A DNA stretch of 64,000 bases from Isoetes taiwanensis (lineage: Eukaryota; Streptophyta; Lycopodiopsida; Isoetales; Isoetaceae), in NCBI GenBank assembly GCA_021234155.1, contig JAJEKV010000054.1:62001-126000 (forward strand). The letters run 5' to 3'. Shown here piece by piece: positions 34,195 through 45,430 of this stretch. The translations under genes were made by a program, and so were the position numbers. Numbering within the stretch: position 1 is the first letter of the stretch; each line of letters begins with the position of its first letter. The notes below the pieces were generated by a model. It was not told the DNA's origin and made no database searches. It saw nothing but the letters and a program-made list of their open reading frames with translations.

Positions 34195-34560
34195 GGTAAG
34201 GAAACAAAGACACAGCAAAGAGTGCAGAAGCCACACTCTGCGAGTCTAAGTAGGAACCAGGAAGGATCCCAGCCACTATGGCATTGCTGGATTCTAACTC
34301 CCAAAGCTTGAAGCCGGCTCGATAGAGAGAACAATGCTTTATAAGGAATGTGGGGGGTAACTAAAAATTTCTCTAAAGTATTTTCTAGAAGAAAATATGA
34401 GAAGGCCTCTCCAAAACTTGTAGGGGCATGCAAAGTGTCTCATTTTTATAGGTATTTAAGTACATCAACAGAAGACTAGGTATAGATGTACAAAACATGA
34501 ATATATAATAAGGTTAGTGGTGTCGTCAAGCTCTTCTAGGTGGGAACAAATAATAGGGAT
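34195..34560. other. Spacer right of the TIR element
   Basis: No gene or repeat recognised. Confidence 0.45.
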
Positions 34561-34641
34561 GAAGAGGTCGACTCAGACTACCTACCACTTTACTTGCAGT
34601 TGGCTTCGCAAGTTGTTTGAAACCCTTGTGCCACAGCTCGC

Positions 34642-35375
34642 ATGCCTCAGCTGCGATTGAATTATGAACATGTAGGGGCTTATGCTCAGATGCTCATAGA
34701 TGACATGGTAGGAATTTTGCAATACCCTACACTAGAGCAACAGACAGGCCAGCTGATTGAAGTGCTTAGGATTGTTGTGGAAAGGTGCTTTGGGAGAAGC
34801 CACCTTCGACGGACCTCCGGGACCACAACCTTCCTACGTAATCAATGGTTTGATATGGAGTGAAAGGAATACAAATGCTGGCTCTACTAGGTCACAAACC
34901 CTGCTCTACGCTCACACGTGGTCAGACAGTACCGCGTCTTTTTTAAATCTAGGAAAGCTAGATACATCGCAGCGCATCAAAAGGAAATGTTCTACCTCCT
35001 GGACCGTCACCCCAGGACCTTCTGGCAAAGGGTTCTCAGAAAGCCAGTATAGCCCATGGGACACATCACTCCCGAGCAGTGGAGGCAATACTTGCAACAG
35101 CTATACAACCCTTAGAGTGCACAAGCAACATTACCCTTGCAATAAGGCCTAGTGTTAGAAATCACAGTCAGACGTGGACCACGGCTTACAGCGTCTTGCC
35201 AATGGGAAAGCGCCAGACCTAGATGGTATGCAGTCAGAATTGCTCAAGTGGGCAGGGTCGTCCATAGTACCAGTGCTGATCCCCTCGTTAACAAGGCATT
35301 AAGAAAAGGCTTCCCACCGCAGTGGACCAATAGCAGAGTTGTTCCCATCCATAAGACAGGTGACCCGTACCGCCA
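34642..35375 (+). mobile_element. LINE ORF2 fragment: linker and RT start
   Basis: The frame from 34642 reads RNQWFDME, then VVRQYRVFFKSRKARYIAAH and RTFWQRVL, the linker between endonuclease and reverse transcriptase in LINE ORF2 proteins. After a shift near 35150 the text LANGKAPDLDGMQSELLKW and RVVPIHKTGDP marks the start of the reverse transcriptase domain. Four or more in-frame stops (for example at 34861) show that it is dead. The LINE text ends abruptly at about 35370, where Gypsy sequence starts. Confidence 0.82.
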
Positions 35376-35662
35376 TTATTCTGCCACAAAATTTGAAGCT
35401 CTGGGTCTCATTTTCTTTGTTCAATGATTCCGCCATTATCTCCTAGATAGCGAAATCAAATTTTTTGTTGATCATCGGGATCAACAAGACCACACCCATG
35501 AGATGCATCGCACGTTGGGTTCTCATTTTACAGGAGTTTGCACCTTTTGAAATTATCCACAGACCTAGAAAATCTCATACTGTACTAGATTATCTCTCAC
35601 ACATCCACACGGATGACCCGTCCTTTGGTGTTTCTGATACTTTTCCAGATATGAAGAACTAG
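35376..35662 (+). mobile_element. Ty3/Gypsy RNase H fragment
   Basis: Immediately after the LINE text comes YSATKFEALGLIFFVQ, then after a stop FRHYLLDSEIKFFVDH. In another frame, RCIARWVLILQEFAPFEIIH and KSHTVLDYLSHI follow. These are the ordered blocks of Gypsy RNase H (YSATExEAL, FRHYL, FxVDH, RWxLxLQEFxFEIxHRPGKxHxxADxLSR). Stops and shifts show that it is dead. No other Gypsy domain is nearby. Confidence 0.82.
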
Positions 35663-35916
35663 AGGCTGGAGAACCAGCCTATCCTTCTTTGTTTGGCATG
35701 ATGCTGCCACGTTTTGGCAGCATAGAAGAGCCATGCACATAATTTGCACCTTTAGCTAACATTTGGATTGATACTTGTGTGCATGAGCTAAACAAGCAAC
35801 AAGGTCTAAGACCATTTTCTCTCTCTAAAAACAAAAATAGAGAAAGAAAGTGCACATTTTTCTGAACAATTTTGAAAAAAATAAATTTGCCAAGTTATTG
35901 TACAAAATTCTAATGA

Positions 35917-37660
35917 TGTGCACGAGTGCCAAATGATCCACATCGTCTTCAAAATGCCAAACGTCATCCACATCATTACCTAAGTACATCCACATCACCA
36001 TACACGTGTCATCCACCTCATCGCCACATCTGTTAAGACCCGCAAGGCAGATGATCGAGGACGATCGGGGAGGAATTGTTACGGCACAAGCTCGGGGGAG
36101 CGGCTCAGAGGATTTGCAGAGATGAACACAGAGGCAAAGGTGTTAGTCATCATTTTGAAATCTAGATGTGTCGCGGAGTTAAAAGAAGACGCTATTTTAA
36201 TATTAAAAAAGGCCATGCCTGCTAAAAAAGGCTAAAGTCGCAGAGAGATCTATAAATAGAACAGAAAGTTCAGTTGAACATATCTCCGCAACCAGAGCTC
36301 CGATTGAAGCAACCTTTAGCTCGTTGGAACCAGCTCGGAGCCTAGTTTCTGAATTGGGGTGGTACAGTCTGTAGTTCATCCGGGCGAGAGAGTAATGCCT
36401 AAAAATGTGATGAGGGATCACAAAATACTGCGGCAGCGACTTCACAGTTTTGTAACCAAGTCTTTATGATCCATAGTTGATCCCAGAGAAGTTATTCAAT
36501 TGAATAACAGAATTTTCAGTTTTGGGAAGAGCCACAAAGATCCTTTGCAGTGTTCGCAAATCTGAGCCCGGATGGGTGGTGAATTTGTGCCAGAAGATCC
36601 TGTTCCTGGGTCTTAAAGTTGTTTGGATTAACTGTGACTGCTAGTTTTGCAGGTAGAAAAGACCATTTGTTTCAACATCACAAAAAGTTTGGACTAGAAA
36701 AAAGTTATTTTGCAACCTTGCTTGCCACATCATCGCCTGATTGTGCCATGTCATCACCCATTTGCCACATCATTCCATAACCTTGCCACATCATCATAAT
36801 TAGCCTTATTTTTGGCCAAAAGTGAAGATGCTCTTTTTTGCAAAAAGATTCTCCCATCATGTAGTGCATCAAAAAGATTCCATTTGAAAAAAAAGGAATT
36901 TTTTAAAAAGACCTTGTTATGATCCTCATATTCCATATCTTGAGATTCGTGCCAAATTTGAAATAAAATGAAAAAAATCCCCAGGAGCTAGTTAGTCATT
37001 CCCTCCAATCACCCCCGACCAAGTGGTACCTTTGGGCATGTAGGGTGGGAACGGGCCAGGACCCACGTGGAGATAACACGTCATTTATAAGTCTACGTGG
37101 ACTTGTTCTTATAAGCCTTGGTCTTCACAATCGAATTAGGCCTGTGGGATATATCAGAGATCTTTGAAGAACCTTAAAATCAGTTGCAAGCCAAGATTCA
37201 GAGTTTTGGCCTGATTTGGTGGTCCAAGAAAAGAGGCCGGAATTAGCCAAGATTTGAGCAAAAATAGGGGATTTTAAAAAGGGGTTTTTTTATCTGAAGT
37301 TTTTTGAAGGCTTTGGGTGCTTATATCAGCGAGAATACCTGTGGTACAGACCGAAATGATCATTTGATGCTTAAAGAAACTTTCCTTGCTTCAGAAATCG
37401 TGTTTATTTAGGCTAAAATTGCAAGATTTTTTCACTTTTTTTCACTTTCGACCCTGTGCCCAAGACTCAAAGCTTGGGAATGATGAAATTCACTGTATGA
37501 TGTTCATTTGAATGAAAATCCGACCCCTTGGCATAAGGTTTCCCTTCGATTCGTGCTTAAGAATACAACAAGAGGTAAATTTTGAAGGGAAAGCTTCAAC
37601 TTGAGTAAGGAAAAACACTCTACCTTTACAGAAGTCTGCATTGGCATGTTTATGTTTATT
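35917..37660. repeat. Dispersed repeat, copy 2, split by a solo LTR
   Basis: Matches 7993-8862 in the same orientation, with the 644 bp solo LTR inserted at 36031. It keeps a segment of about 200 bp (near 37205-37410) that copy 1 lacks, so this copy is closer to full length. No coding content. Confidence 0.85.
36031..36674 (+). mobile_element. Solo LTR with 5 bp target duplication
   Basis: The insertion starts TGTTAAGACC and ends GTTTCA. It is flanked by acatc at 36026-36030 and 36675-36679. Copy 1 of the host repeat has the uninterrupted site ccacatcacaaaaag (near 8108), which proves that the insertion is precise. A TATA box (ctataaataga, 36249-36259) marks the promoter. There is no internal region, so one LTR remains after recombination. 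The strand is inferred from the TATA box. Confidence 0.88.
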
Positions 37661-37919
37661 TAAGAGAGTAATATTAGAAAAATCAAGTAAAAACAAATTA
37701 GATAATATGGTATAGACATGTCACTAGTTTGGAAGAAAAAGGATATGGATTAAGGAGATTATGCATCTAATGATTTTGTACATGTTCGTTGTATAGTTAG
37801 GATACTATATCCTACATAAAACTTTTAGAAGAAGACCTCCTCAAACTCCAACTACTCAACATCCATCATAGTTTTCCTTAAAAATTTGATCTCTAAGGGC
37901 AAGCTAACATCTTTTGTGC

Positions 37920-38380
37920 AAATTTGTTGGATGCACTTCACATGCAGGTTTGTCAGAAATCATAGGAAGTGTCAAAACAAAAAAAGAATATCATTTATTC
38001 ATTCTACAAAAACTTACTTGTTGGTTCTTGCATCATAACATTCTATTTGCAAAAAACCAAGATTTTTGACCATTTGGACATGATTTTTTGTCAAGAAACT
38101 TGATGCATCTTGCTTACAAACCTGTCAGAGTTGTCAGAAGGTGTCAAAAGTGGGAAAAAAAATTACTCAAAAGTGGGAAAAAAAATTACTCAAACTCGAT
38201 TTGCAAAAATTGACTTGCTGGTTTTTTGTTTTTGCGTTGTGACAAATCAAAAATTTTGAGCATATTTGCATGTTTTCTTTGAAAAAAATTTGATGCACCA
38301 TGCATGCAATTTTATCAGAGTCCGTATAGCGTCAGAAGTGAAACAAAATGTGTATTCTTTCATCAAAATTGTAGCTTGCT
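37920..38380 (+). repeat. Three degenerate tandem units of about 170-190 bp
   Basis: The order ttgatgca-, tgca-tt-tcag, gtcagaag-tg, ttgcaaaaa-ttgacttgctggtt recurs with start points near 37927, 38099 and 38289. Within it, gtgggaaaaaaaattactcaaaa is itself tandemly doubled (38149-38193). Confidence 0.65.
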
Positions 38381-39420
38381 ACCAAGTGTATTGATTAAGT
38401 TTTGACTTGGTCAGAATTGCAAATTTAAGGGTCTTCTGCCTATTTTCTTGTATCTGACTTTTGAACATAGGTTCGGTCAGAGCCCCTCTTGGATTGAAAT
38501 CACATTCAAACTTGAGTCTAATAATAAATAAATTTGATGAGATCTCCTTTTTCTTGATTTGGAAAAGCACTTCCAACTCAAATTTTGAGCTTTTTCTTTA
38601 CAATCTTTTTACTCATAATGGTTGCCTGAAGCACCTTAGAATGCACGAAACCTTGAACTTGCGTTTGTGCAAAAGTGCTAAAAATAAGACGAACAGATAT
38701 TAATATAATGGACTCATGATCTTTCCCCTGTTGTTGGCGTTATCCAGATAAACAGTTGCATGGCATTCAATGTACTCCTTTCTGTCAATCTGCAAATTGG
38801 GGGTTGCACTGTAAGTCTAAAAGCATGTTACAATAAAACGTGCAATGGCATTTAACTCACCTGCTGATAGTGCTGATAGTCTGCTCCTTGAAAAACCTAG
38901 CTCATTATGAATACAAATGTCTGCATTATCACTACGTCACCTATGGGAGGTATTATGTATTCGGCGTATCCAGCTCCTTCCCGGATAGCATCCGTGTCAA
39001 CAGGAACAGGTTCAGAATCAGGTGCAGTTTATATCATAAGCTCATGCTCTTATTACTTCAATTCGTATTTAGCGACTTTCACAAGCGGATGTTCGTTTAA
39101 GTGCCTCACAAATTGTTACAATGCGGCAGAATAATTCAAATGGATCAGTCTTTACGGAGCATATACACCTCGCCCAGTGCTCATTCTTGACTTGAAATGA
39201 TGAGAAGAGTCAAATGGTAATGAAATGAAGGGTGTTATCCTCCACATACATGATGGCAAGAGTCAAATGGCAAAAGGGTGTTATCCTTTTAAAGAAAGTC
39301 CACATACATCTACTAGAGTTACAAATTGGTATGCTTAGTCCGCTGCTCTTATTGGCATTTCACACAGCTCATGTAATGGAAAGAAACAGCATCCAACAGC
39401 ACCTTCCAGCACCTGAATAG
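38380..39420. other. Spacer
   Basis: No gene recognised. A minus-strand stretch near 38940-39020 (DTDAIREGAGYAEYIIPPIGD) is open but matches nothing I know. Confidence 0.4.
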
Positions 39421-39429
39421 CACTGTTAA

Positions 39430-40770
39430 ATTAAATTTGCAAACATGATAGTAAAGGCATTTTGGTCATAACCTGTAACTTTCGACCTAATGACTCGTTC
39501 CACAGTTTCTGGCTTGACTTGGTTCCCAGCAGTCAACAGATGAAATTTTTCTCTAAGCAGTTCCGCTGCCTCATCCCCGACAAAATAATATGCCTTTTGT
39601 ACTAAGTGTTCAAAACAAAAGATATAAAACTTGCTGAACTCGCAAAAGCACCAATGAGGCAGCAAAACTTAGCAGAGCTTACTGCAGTGAGCTTACGATA
39701 ACAGATCATGGAACCAATTTCCTGCATTGCAGCTCCTCTTGATTATCGCAGAATCAACGTGCGTCAAATCAGCATGCAAACAGCTAATAATAAGAAAACA
39801 AAGAAACTACCATGCTACTTACTTTGAGCATATCAATAATTGGTAAAAAGAGGTCCCCCTGCAAGCCTCCTTCGTAGAGTTCATCTGGAGCACTGTTTAA
39901 AGTACATACTAAAACCTGCAAGGATAAGCACTTATAAGAATGTATGGACTCAAACCATGCAAAGCATAGACACCCACAATTCCTCGTTTCCATAAGTAGC
40001 CGAACAGCCGATCCAATATGTGCGCATCAGCAACATCAGTCATCTGATATTGTCCAAAAACGTTAACAAGCACTTGCCATATATATATATAGTGATACAT
40101 TGGGCCTACCATGTCTCATGTAATATACCATGAAGTCATCAAGATACAATATTGCTGCAACCTTTGAAAGCTCCCCCATACCCTTATACCTCTGAGGCAA
40201 AAACGAATGCAATACAACATTGTGTTAGGTTACATATGCATAATTGATCTCACATTAGGCATTGAATAAACCATGTATGAGAGACTATAAACAGTTAACA
40301 GAAATGGTATCTTTTTCTTCTCAAAGAATGTGCAAAAAAACCTGACATAAATATACATATTTTGTCAAAATAACTTATGTGCAAATGATTGTGAACGTTT
40401 AGTATGAAATCGTAAAAATGCTTCCTTGTCTTAGACCACGTATCTGGTCTGCAAGGTTCTGCAGATGATGTTAATCAGATTTGCAAATTATAGATGTTTA
40501 CTCTGACAGCCGTAAGTTTATAATATTATTTTCTCTTCCATTTTTGGGATTGATGTCACAAGCTAACCTCAGAATAAGAACAAAAAGCCATGATCTATCA
40601 AACTTAGAGACAATGATCCAATTTCCCCAATATAACTTCCTTATCCTTTATGATCACAAAATAAACAGCCCAAGACTGGAAAAGTGACTTACAGTTCCTC
40701 ATAGAACATGTCCATCAACATTGTCTTTCCCGTACCCACATTGCCATACAAATACAGGCCTTTGATTGGT
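39430..40770 (-). pseudogene. AFG1/LACE1-like ATPase pseudogene
   Basis: AFG1 proteins are mitochondrial AAA-type ATPases in protein quality control. Recognisable exons run on the minus strand: about 40766-40692 with Walker A (GLYLYGNVGTGKTMLMDMFY), 40190-40129 with the Walker B region ending LYLDDFM, 40043-39978 (MTDVADAHILDRLFGYLWKRGI), 39915-39823 (VLVCTLNSAPDELYEGGLQG...), 39721-39683 (EIGSMICYRKLTA) and about 39613-39480 (KAYYFVGDEAAELLREKF). The exon joins mostly keep phase. Missing are the N-terminus, the segment between Walker A and B, about six residues before EIGS, and the C-terminus. A stop lies just ahead of the Walker A exon, and the last join is out of frame. It is most likely a decayed copy. 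Confidence 0.75.
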
Positions 40771-40799
40771 GGGGTTTGTGAATCTTACTGTCCTCTAGA

Positions 40800-41440
40800 G
40801 AAAATTTGTGACCATATCCAACCACCTGTCCTGAAACAAAAAACAATGATGACATTTCCATACAATTGAAAGCCAAATTTCATTAAAGGAGACTTGCTAT
40901 GCAACCTTTCTTGAGAGCTGTCAAGATTAAGTTCTGTATCTAATCTCCTTTTAATGGCTACGGACTGGAGTTTGTCATGAAGAGAATGCAGAACACCCTT
41001 AATGCATTTTTCTAGGCAATGCCAAAACAGAAGAGAAGTTTTTCATCCAAAATCTTCAGTAGCAATAACTTATATTGAGAGATAGTGATGATAGTACAGA
41101 TAACAATAACAGAGGTTGATCATCCGACAGCAAGAACTAATTACAATAGTACAATAACAGAGGTAATCATCCTGGGCAGATATTTAAAAGTTGACATTGG
41201 AACTTTCTACATCAGTAATTCCAAATTGACGAAAAAAATAGCATCTTAAGAGAAAATTAAAATAGGTTCAGTTCCTGCTTCTAAGCTTTTCATCCAATGT
41301 CTGTATTATAATTTTATTGCAAGCAATTGATTAAAATGAATTACCTGATTCCTATCTCCTGGTAATAAATCGTATTACCTTCAATAGATTCATTAAGAAA
41401 CTTTTTATTCCGTTCAAATCATAATTTACAAATCATAATA
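40800..41440. other. Spacer
   Basis: AT-rich sequence. A word of about 20 bases containing acaataacagaggt recurs at 41101 and 41152. No gene. Confidence 0.5.
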
Positions 41441-41449
41441 CAACAATCT

Positions 41450-41650
41450 CGTGGTAAACAATTTAGTTTACAACACCTCAAAACTAAGGTGGCCTTCGAA
41501 CTCGTGTATTCCAATATACTCTCCATGCGAGAAGACTATCTCGTGGTAAAACGATCAAATTTACAACACCTCAGAATTAGGGTGGTCTTCCAACTGTTGT
41601 GTAATTCAATATATTCTCTCTACAGTGGATACAGGATGCAAGAAGACTGT
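41450..41650. repeat. Imperfect tandem duplication at the 3' end of the kinase-PP2C gene
   Basis: The block ctcgtggtaaa...acaacacctca...ggtgg-cttc-aact...gagaagact (41449-41537) is repeated at 41540-41650, where it includes the stop codon and last codons of the gene. The outer copy probably duplicates the 3' untranslated region. Confidence 0.75.
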
Positions 41651-44600
41651 TATCACAGTAATGTTGTCTCTGCTACCACGTTGAGCAGCCTCCATTACAA
41701 GCCTTTTTGAGCACAGCATAGGATCCTTCACTGTACTCTTGACAATAGCCACCGCATCCTCGTTGCTTATGGCATCCCATAGTCCATCTGTAGCCAGAAT
41801 CTTTCCACAAAAGAAAAATTATAAAAGAAATGTTATGTATACTGGAAGGATACTAAGATAATAAATTAGCCAGCCTACCAAAAACTCATCAGGCTCTTGA
41901 AGCTCAATCTCCTGGATTTCTGGCTCAGCTGTCACTGCAGGTTTCAGGTCATCATCCCCAATAGAACGGGTAACCTGGTAAAAGAAGATTTAGATTCTCT
42001 AAGAAAACCATGCATCCTGTCATATTATACCTGAAGCCCTGCTGCACCCACCCTCCAACTGTCAACTTGCCATGAAACTTGACCTCCAAGGCTTTGTATT
42101 CTCTCCCTTTCTTTCTCATCAGTGGCAGTGTGATCCTACATTGCATTATTGTCTATGCTCTGGATCAAAGAACTAAAAAGGGTTATGTTTGCTATCTACA
42201 AAAATTAGTGCTTACCTTGCTGAGGACAATAGGTTGACCTTTACGGCACATGATTGTTCTGCAGTCCCCAGCATTAGCAATGTAAAGTCTATTTTTAACA
42301 ATCAGAGCTGTTGTAGCAGTACACCCTGGATGCCAATCTTGCCCAGACTTTTTCAGGTTCCTATGAGCATCAAGTTCTTGTCGAAATACTTTATCTGTCT
42401 CCATGAATGCGCTGATTAAAGCTTCGGGTGGTCTGCCATTCACAATGGCATATTGCAGAATCAAGAATACAAAGCAAGTTGGTGAAAGAATTTGAAGAAA
42501 AGCTGCAAATTTACTCACAGCAGCAATAACTTTGCAGATAAGAACCTTGGTATTGCATGGCAAGAAAATTCAGCAGCCTCTGAGCCTTTTAAATATGCAA
42601 ATGCACAAAAAGAAAAAAATATTATATTAACGTCTACGAAAGAAGCCTAAACTTGAACAAAATATATGCAATGACTTTCCAAACATACCACGATGACCAT
42701 CTAAAATACCAAAGGCATATGTATGTTTTGCTCCAGCAACATGTGGTAGCATAAAATGTCTATCTTCCATGGTTTGCCGCCCACCTTTGTCAGAAAATGA
42801 ACCCCATGATAAAGTAGGAAGATAAGTCATAATGTCATCTAATGGACTTAGAGAACTCTCATCCACATGTTGACAGATATTGGATTCTAAAGCAATCTTC
42901 CCCCAGTCTATTGGAACTTGCATGGCTTCGTGTTTGGACAAATTCTTGCAGATCCTTGATGCATCTGGTGCACCAGTATTATGTTCATAATTCCAACAAA
43001 TTGCTTTAACCTGCTCCACAATATCTTTGAAGCTTGGACGTTTTTCAGGGTCTTGATGCCAGCAATGCTCAATTAGCCTAGCAAGCTTGGGTGGGCAGCC
43101 AGATCCTTTGTCAGCAAGGACTGGTCGAAGACCTTCAGAAGCAATGGCGTTGGTAAGCTGCTGATCAGTGTAACTCATTTCTAAAACTGTATGTGCCTGT
43201 AGACAAACCAAGATTCTGGTTATAAAATAAAGAATGAAGTAGGAGAAGAGGTAGTGAGCACAGTCAATTAACCTGAGCTTCAGTTCGCCTATCTGTGTAA
43301 GGTACCACTCCACTAAAGAGCTCACTACGAGTATCACAAGAAGAAGTTAGGAAGTTAGGACTGTAGGTTTTCACAGGACTTTCATCAAAATTCCACATTA
43401 TCTGCAGGCCCAAGTGGACAAGCTGATGCATACTTGATAGTAATGGCAAATCCATAGACATCAGACTTTTCTGTCTGTACTCCCTTCTTAAGTACTTCAG
43501 GTGCCATGTATATGACTGTGCCAACCATATTTCTTTTATGAAAACCTCCTGTTGGTTTGCCCCCTTGTCTCCAGCTCTTAGAACTTGGAAGCTGTAGATC
43601 ATTGAGATATGCAGCTAGTCCAAAATCCGACAGATATGCATCCCAATCACTGTCAAGCTATCCAAAAACATGTGTTATTGGAAGATAGAAAAATAATTAG
43701 AAAAATGATATGTGACCACAGTACACATAATCAGTTCAATTTACCGTGCTATGCGAAGGACGTCTCTCTTTGCTTACCAGAATGTTTGCAGGTTTGATGT
43801 CCCTATGGGCCACTCCATTATTGTGTAAATAAAGTAATGAGTTTGCTGTTAAGAGCAGGCAGCCATACATGTCTTCATTATGTTTTTATAAATCCCATAT
43901 TCAAATTATGAAAATCAATGTTCTCATCAAGAATCCATTTGGAGAGTACATGTTCATTGCACACCTAGCTGTAGAGTGATTAACAGAGCTTTTTGAGTCG
44001 TTGGTTTCCATTCCCTGATATGTAGAGCATCATGAAGGCTTCCATTCTGATAGTGCTGAAATAGAAAAAGGTAATCTGGAGGATGAGCATGAGCAGCCAG
44101 CAACATTGCAATGTTTGGATGGTCCAGCTTACTGCCAAAATAAAATCTTTGACTTTATAAATGTAACAAGTTATAATTTCAGGAAAATAGAATTAGGAAG
44201 AAACCTTAACAATTGTAGTTCTTTATGGAACCGGTCTAGATCCTCAGATGTTGATAATTTTGGCTTCTTTGCTGCAGCGAGCTTTCCATCCAATGAAGCC
44301 TCATAGACTACACTCTCTGACCCTGCAGTGCTCAAGTCAGAGAGGAAATATGTAACAGAAAAAAAATACTATATAATTCACCAAAAAGAAATATGCAAAA
44401 CGAAATTGAACAAATGACTAATCTAGCGCAAAAATGTATTTCCTAAAAGAAAGAATGACAACTGATTACTATTTACTATCTCACTTCAATAAGCAAAGAT
44501 AAAAATTCTTTCTGGACGTGAATTTCACGAAGAGCACTAGATCTGTAAGCAATTCAACCTTATAAGAGAAACAACAAAAATACCGACAAGAAAATGAAAA

Positions 44601-44804
44601 GAAACAAAACAAAAATTCGGATCGGAGTATTAGAGATAGCCTTGCGAAATAACAAAATAACGGGACCAACAAAGACTTACCACGAGCGATTTCAGAATGA
44701 AGTCTGAGGGAGGACTTGGGCAAAGCCAATGGAATTCTGTCGCTGTGGCAGCAACCTCTGATACAGTTACTTTCGTCAGGAAATGGGCCAATTTGGGCAA
44801 CCAT
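41606..44804 (-). CDS. Protein kinase-PP2C fusion protein
   Basis: Twelve exons: 44804-44681, 44322-44205, 44131-43965, 43845-43778, 43657-43434, 43324-43273, 43196-42689, from 42585 (end unclear), about 42452-42216, 42135-42031, 41974-41879, 41800-41606. About 650 residues. The kinase half has AAAKKPKL (subdomain II lysine), HRDIKPAN, SDFGL, MAPE and DVYGF, so it is likely active. The PP2C half has GGRQTMEDR, DGHRG, DWHPGCTATTAL, GDCR, VTRSIGDDDLKP, TDGLWD and RGSRDNITV, so the metal ligands are present. The order and the start (CIRGCC near residue 14) match the plant family of Arabidopsis At2g40860. The join between exons 8 and 9 (42560-42453) lacks an AG acceptor that keeps frame; all others are canonical. 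The gene is either almost intact or very recently damaged. Confidence 0.88.
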
Positions 44805-45430
44805 TTCGTGTAGTCGGCAGAGGCAGAATACAAAGAATCGGAGCTAGAATGTTTTCCTTTGATTTGAAGATGAACAGAGGGGTTGACAGTCTCGCTTTGC
44901 TGGAATTCTAGAGCCACTTGCAAATAACTTGGGCAACGTGGCTTATTTTGAAGCGTGTTTTTTGAAACTTGACTTGGCATAAAATAGTCCTAGCATTTAT
45001 CCACGCCACGGGACTTGGCAGGCAGGGCACATGTTATTGATCACGTGGAATAAAACAATCCTAGCAAATTTTTATTTATTATTTTTATTTATTATTTATT
45101 ATTAGCACGCCAGCCTAACCAAGCGTGTAACCCTCTTGCAATTTTAGGCTATCCACGTAGCATGTCCGCCTCATAAAAAACCGATGTGGCAAAAGTTTGG
45201 CCATTAGATTTCTTTCTTTAAAAATTTACGGCCAAGAAAATTAGAAAATGGCAAAAAAAAAGCACGGAGATGGAAAAGGCCACGAATCTGACAAGTTCCT
45301 CTTTTATCCGGCAGTTTTTCCATCCGCTCAGGAATAGTCTTTTCGCATTTCTTCCTGCCGCACATTGCTCAAGGCTGTAGCGAATCCGTTTACCGAATAG
45401 TAAACTGGTAAGACGCTATTGCCAAAAAAT
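44805..45430 (-). promoter_or_regulatory. Upstream region of the kinase-PP2C gene
   Basis: Holds the leader and presumed promoter of the minus-strand gene. A TTTATTTATTATTTTTATTTATTATT stretch lies at 45069-45103. No clear TATA position could be assigned. Confidence 0.35.

Noticed and set aside
44630-44980. 116-codon frame overlapping exon 1 of the kinase-PP2C gene
   Set aside because: It is a shadow in another frame; exon 1 is fixed by the family's CIRGCC motif and splice phase.
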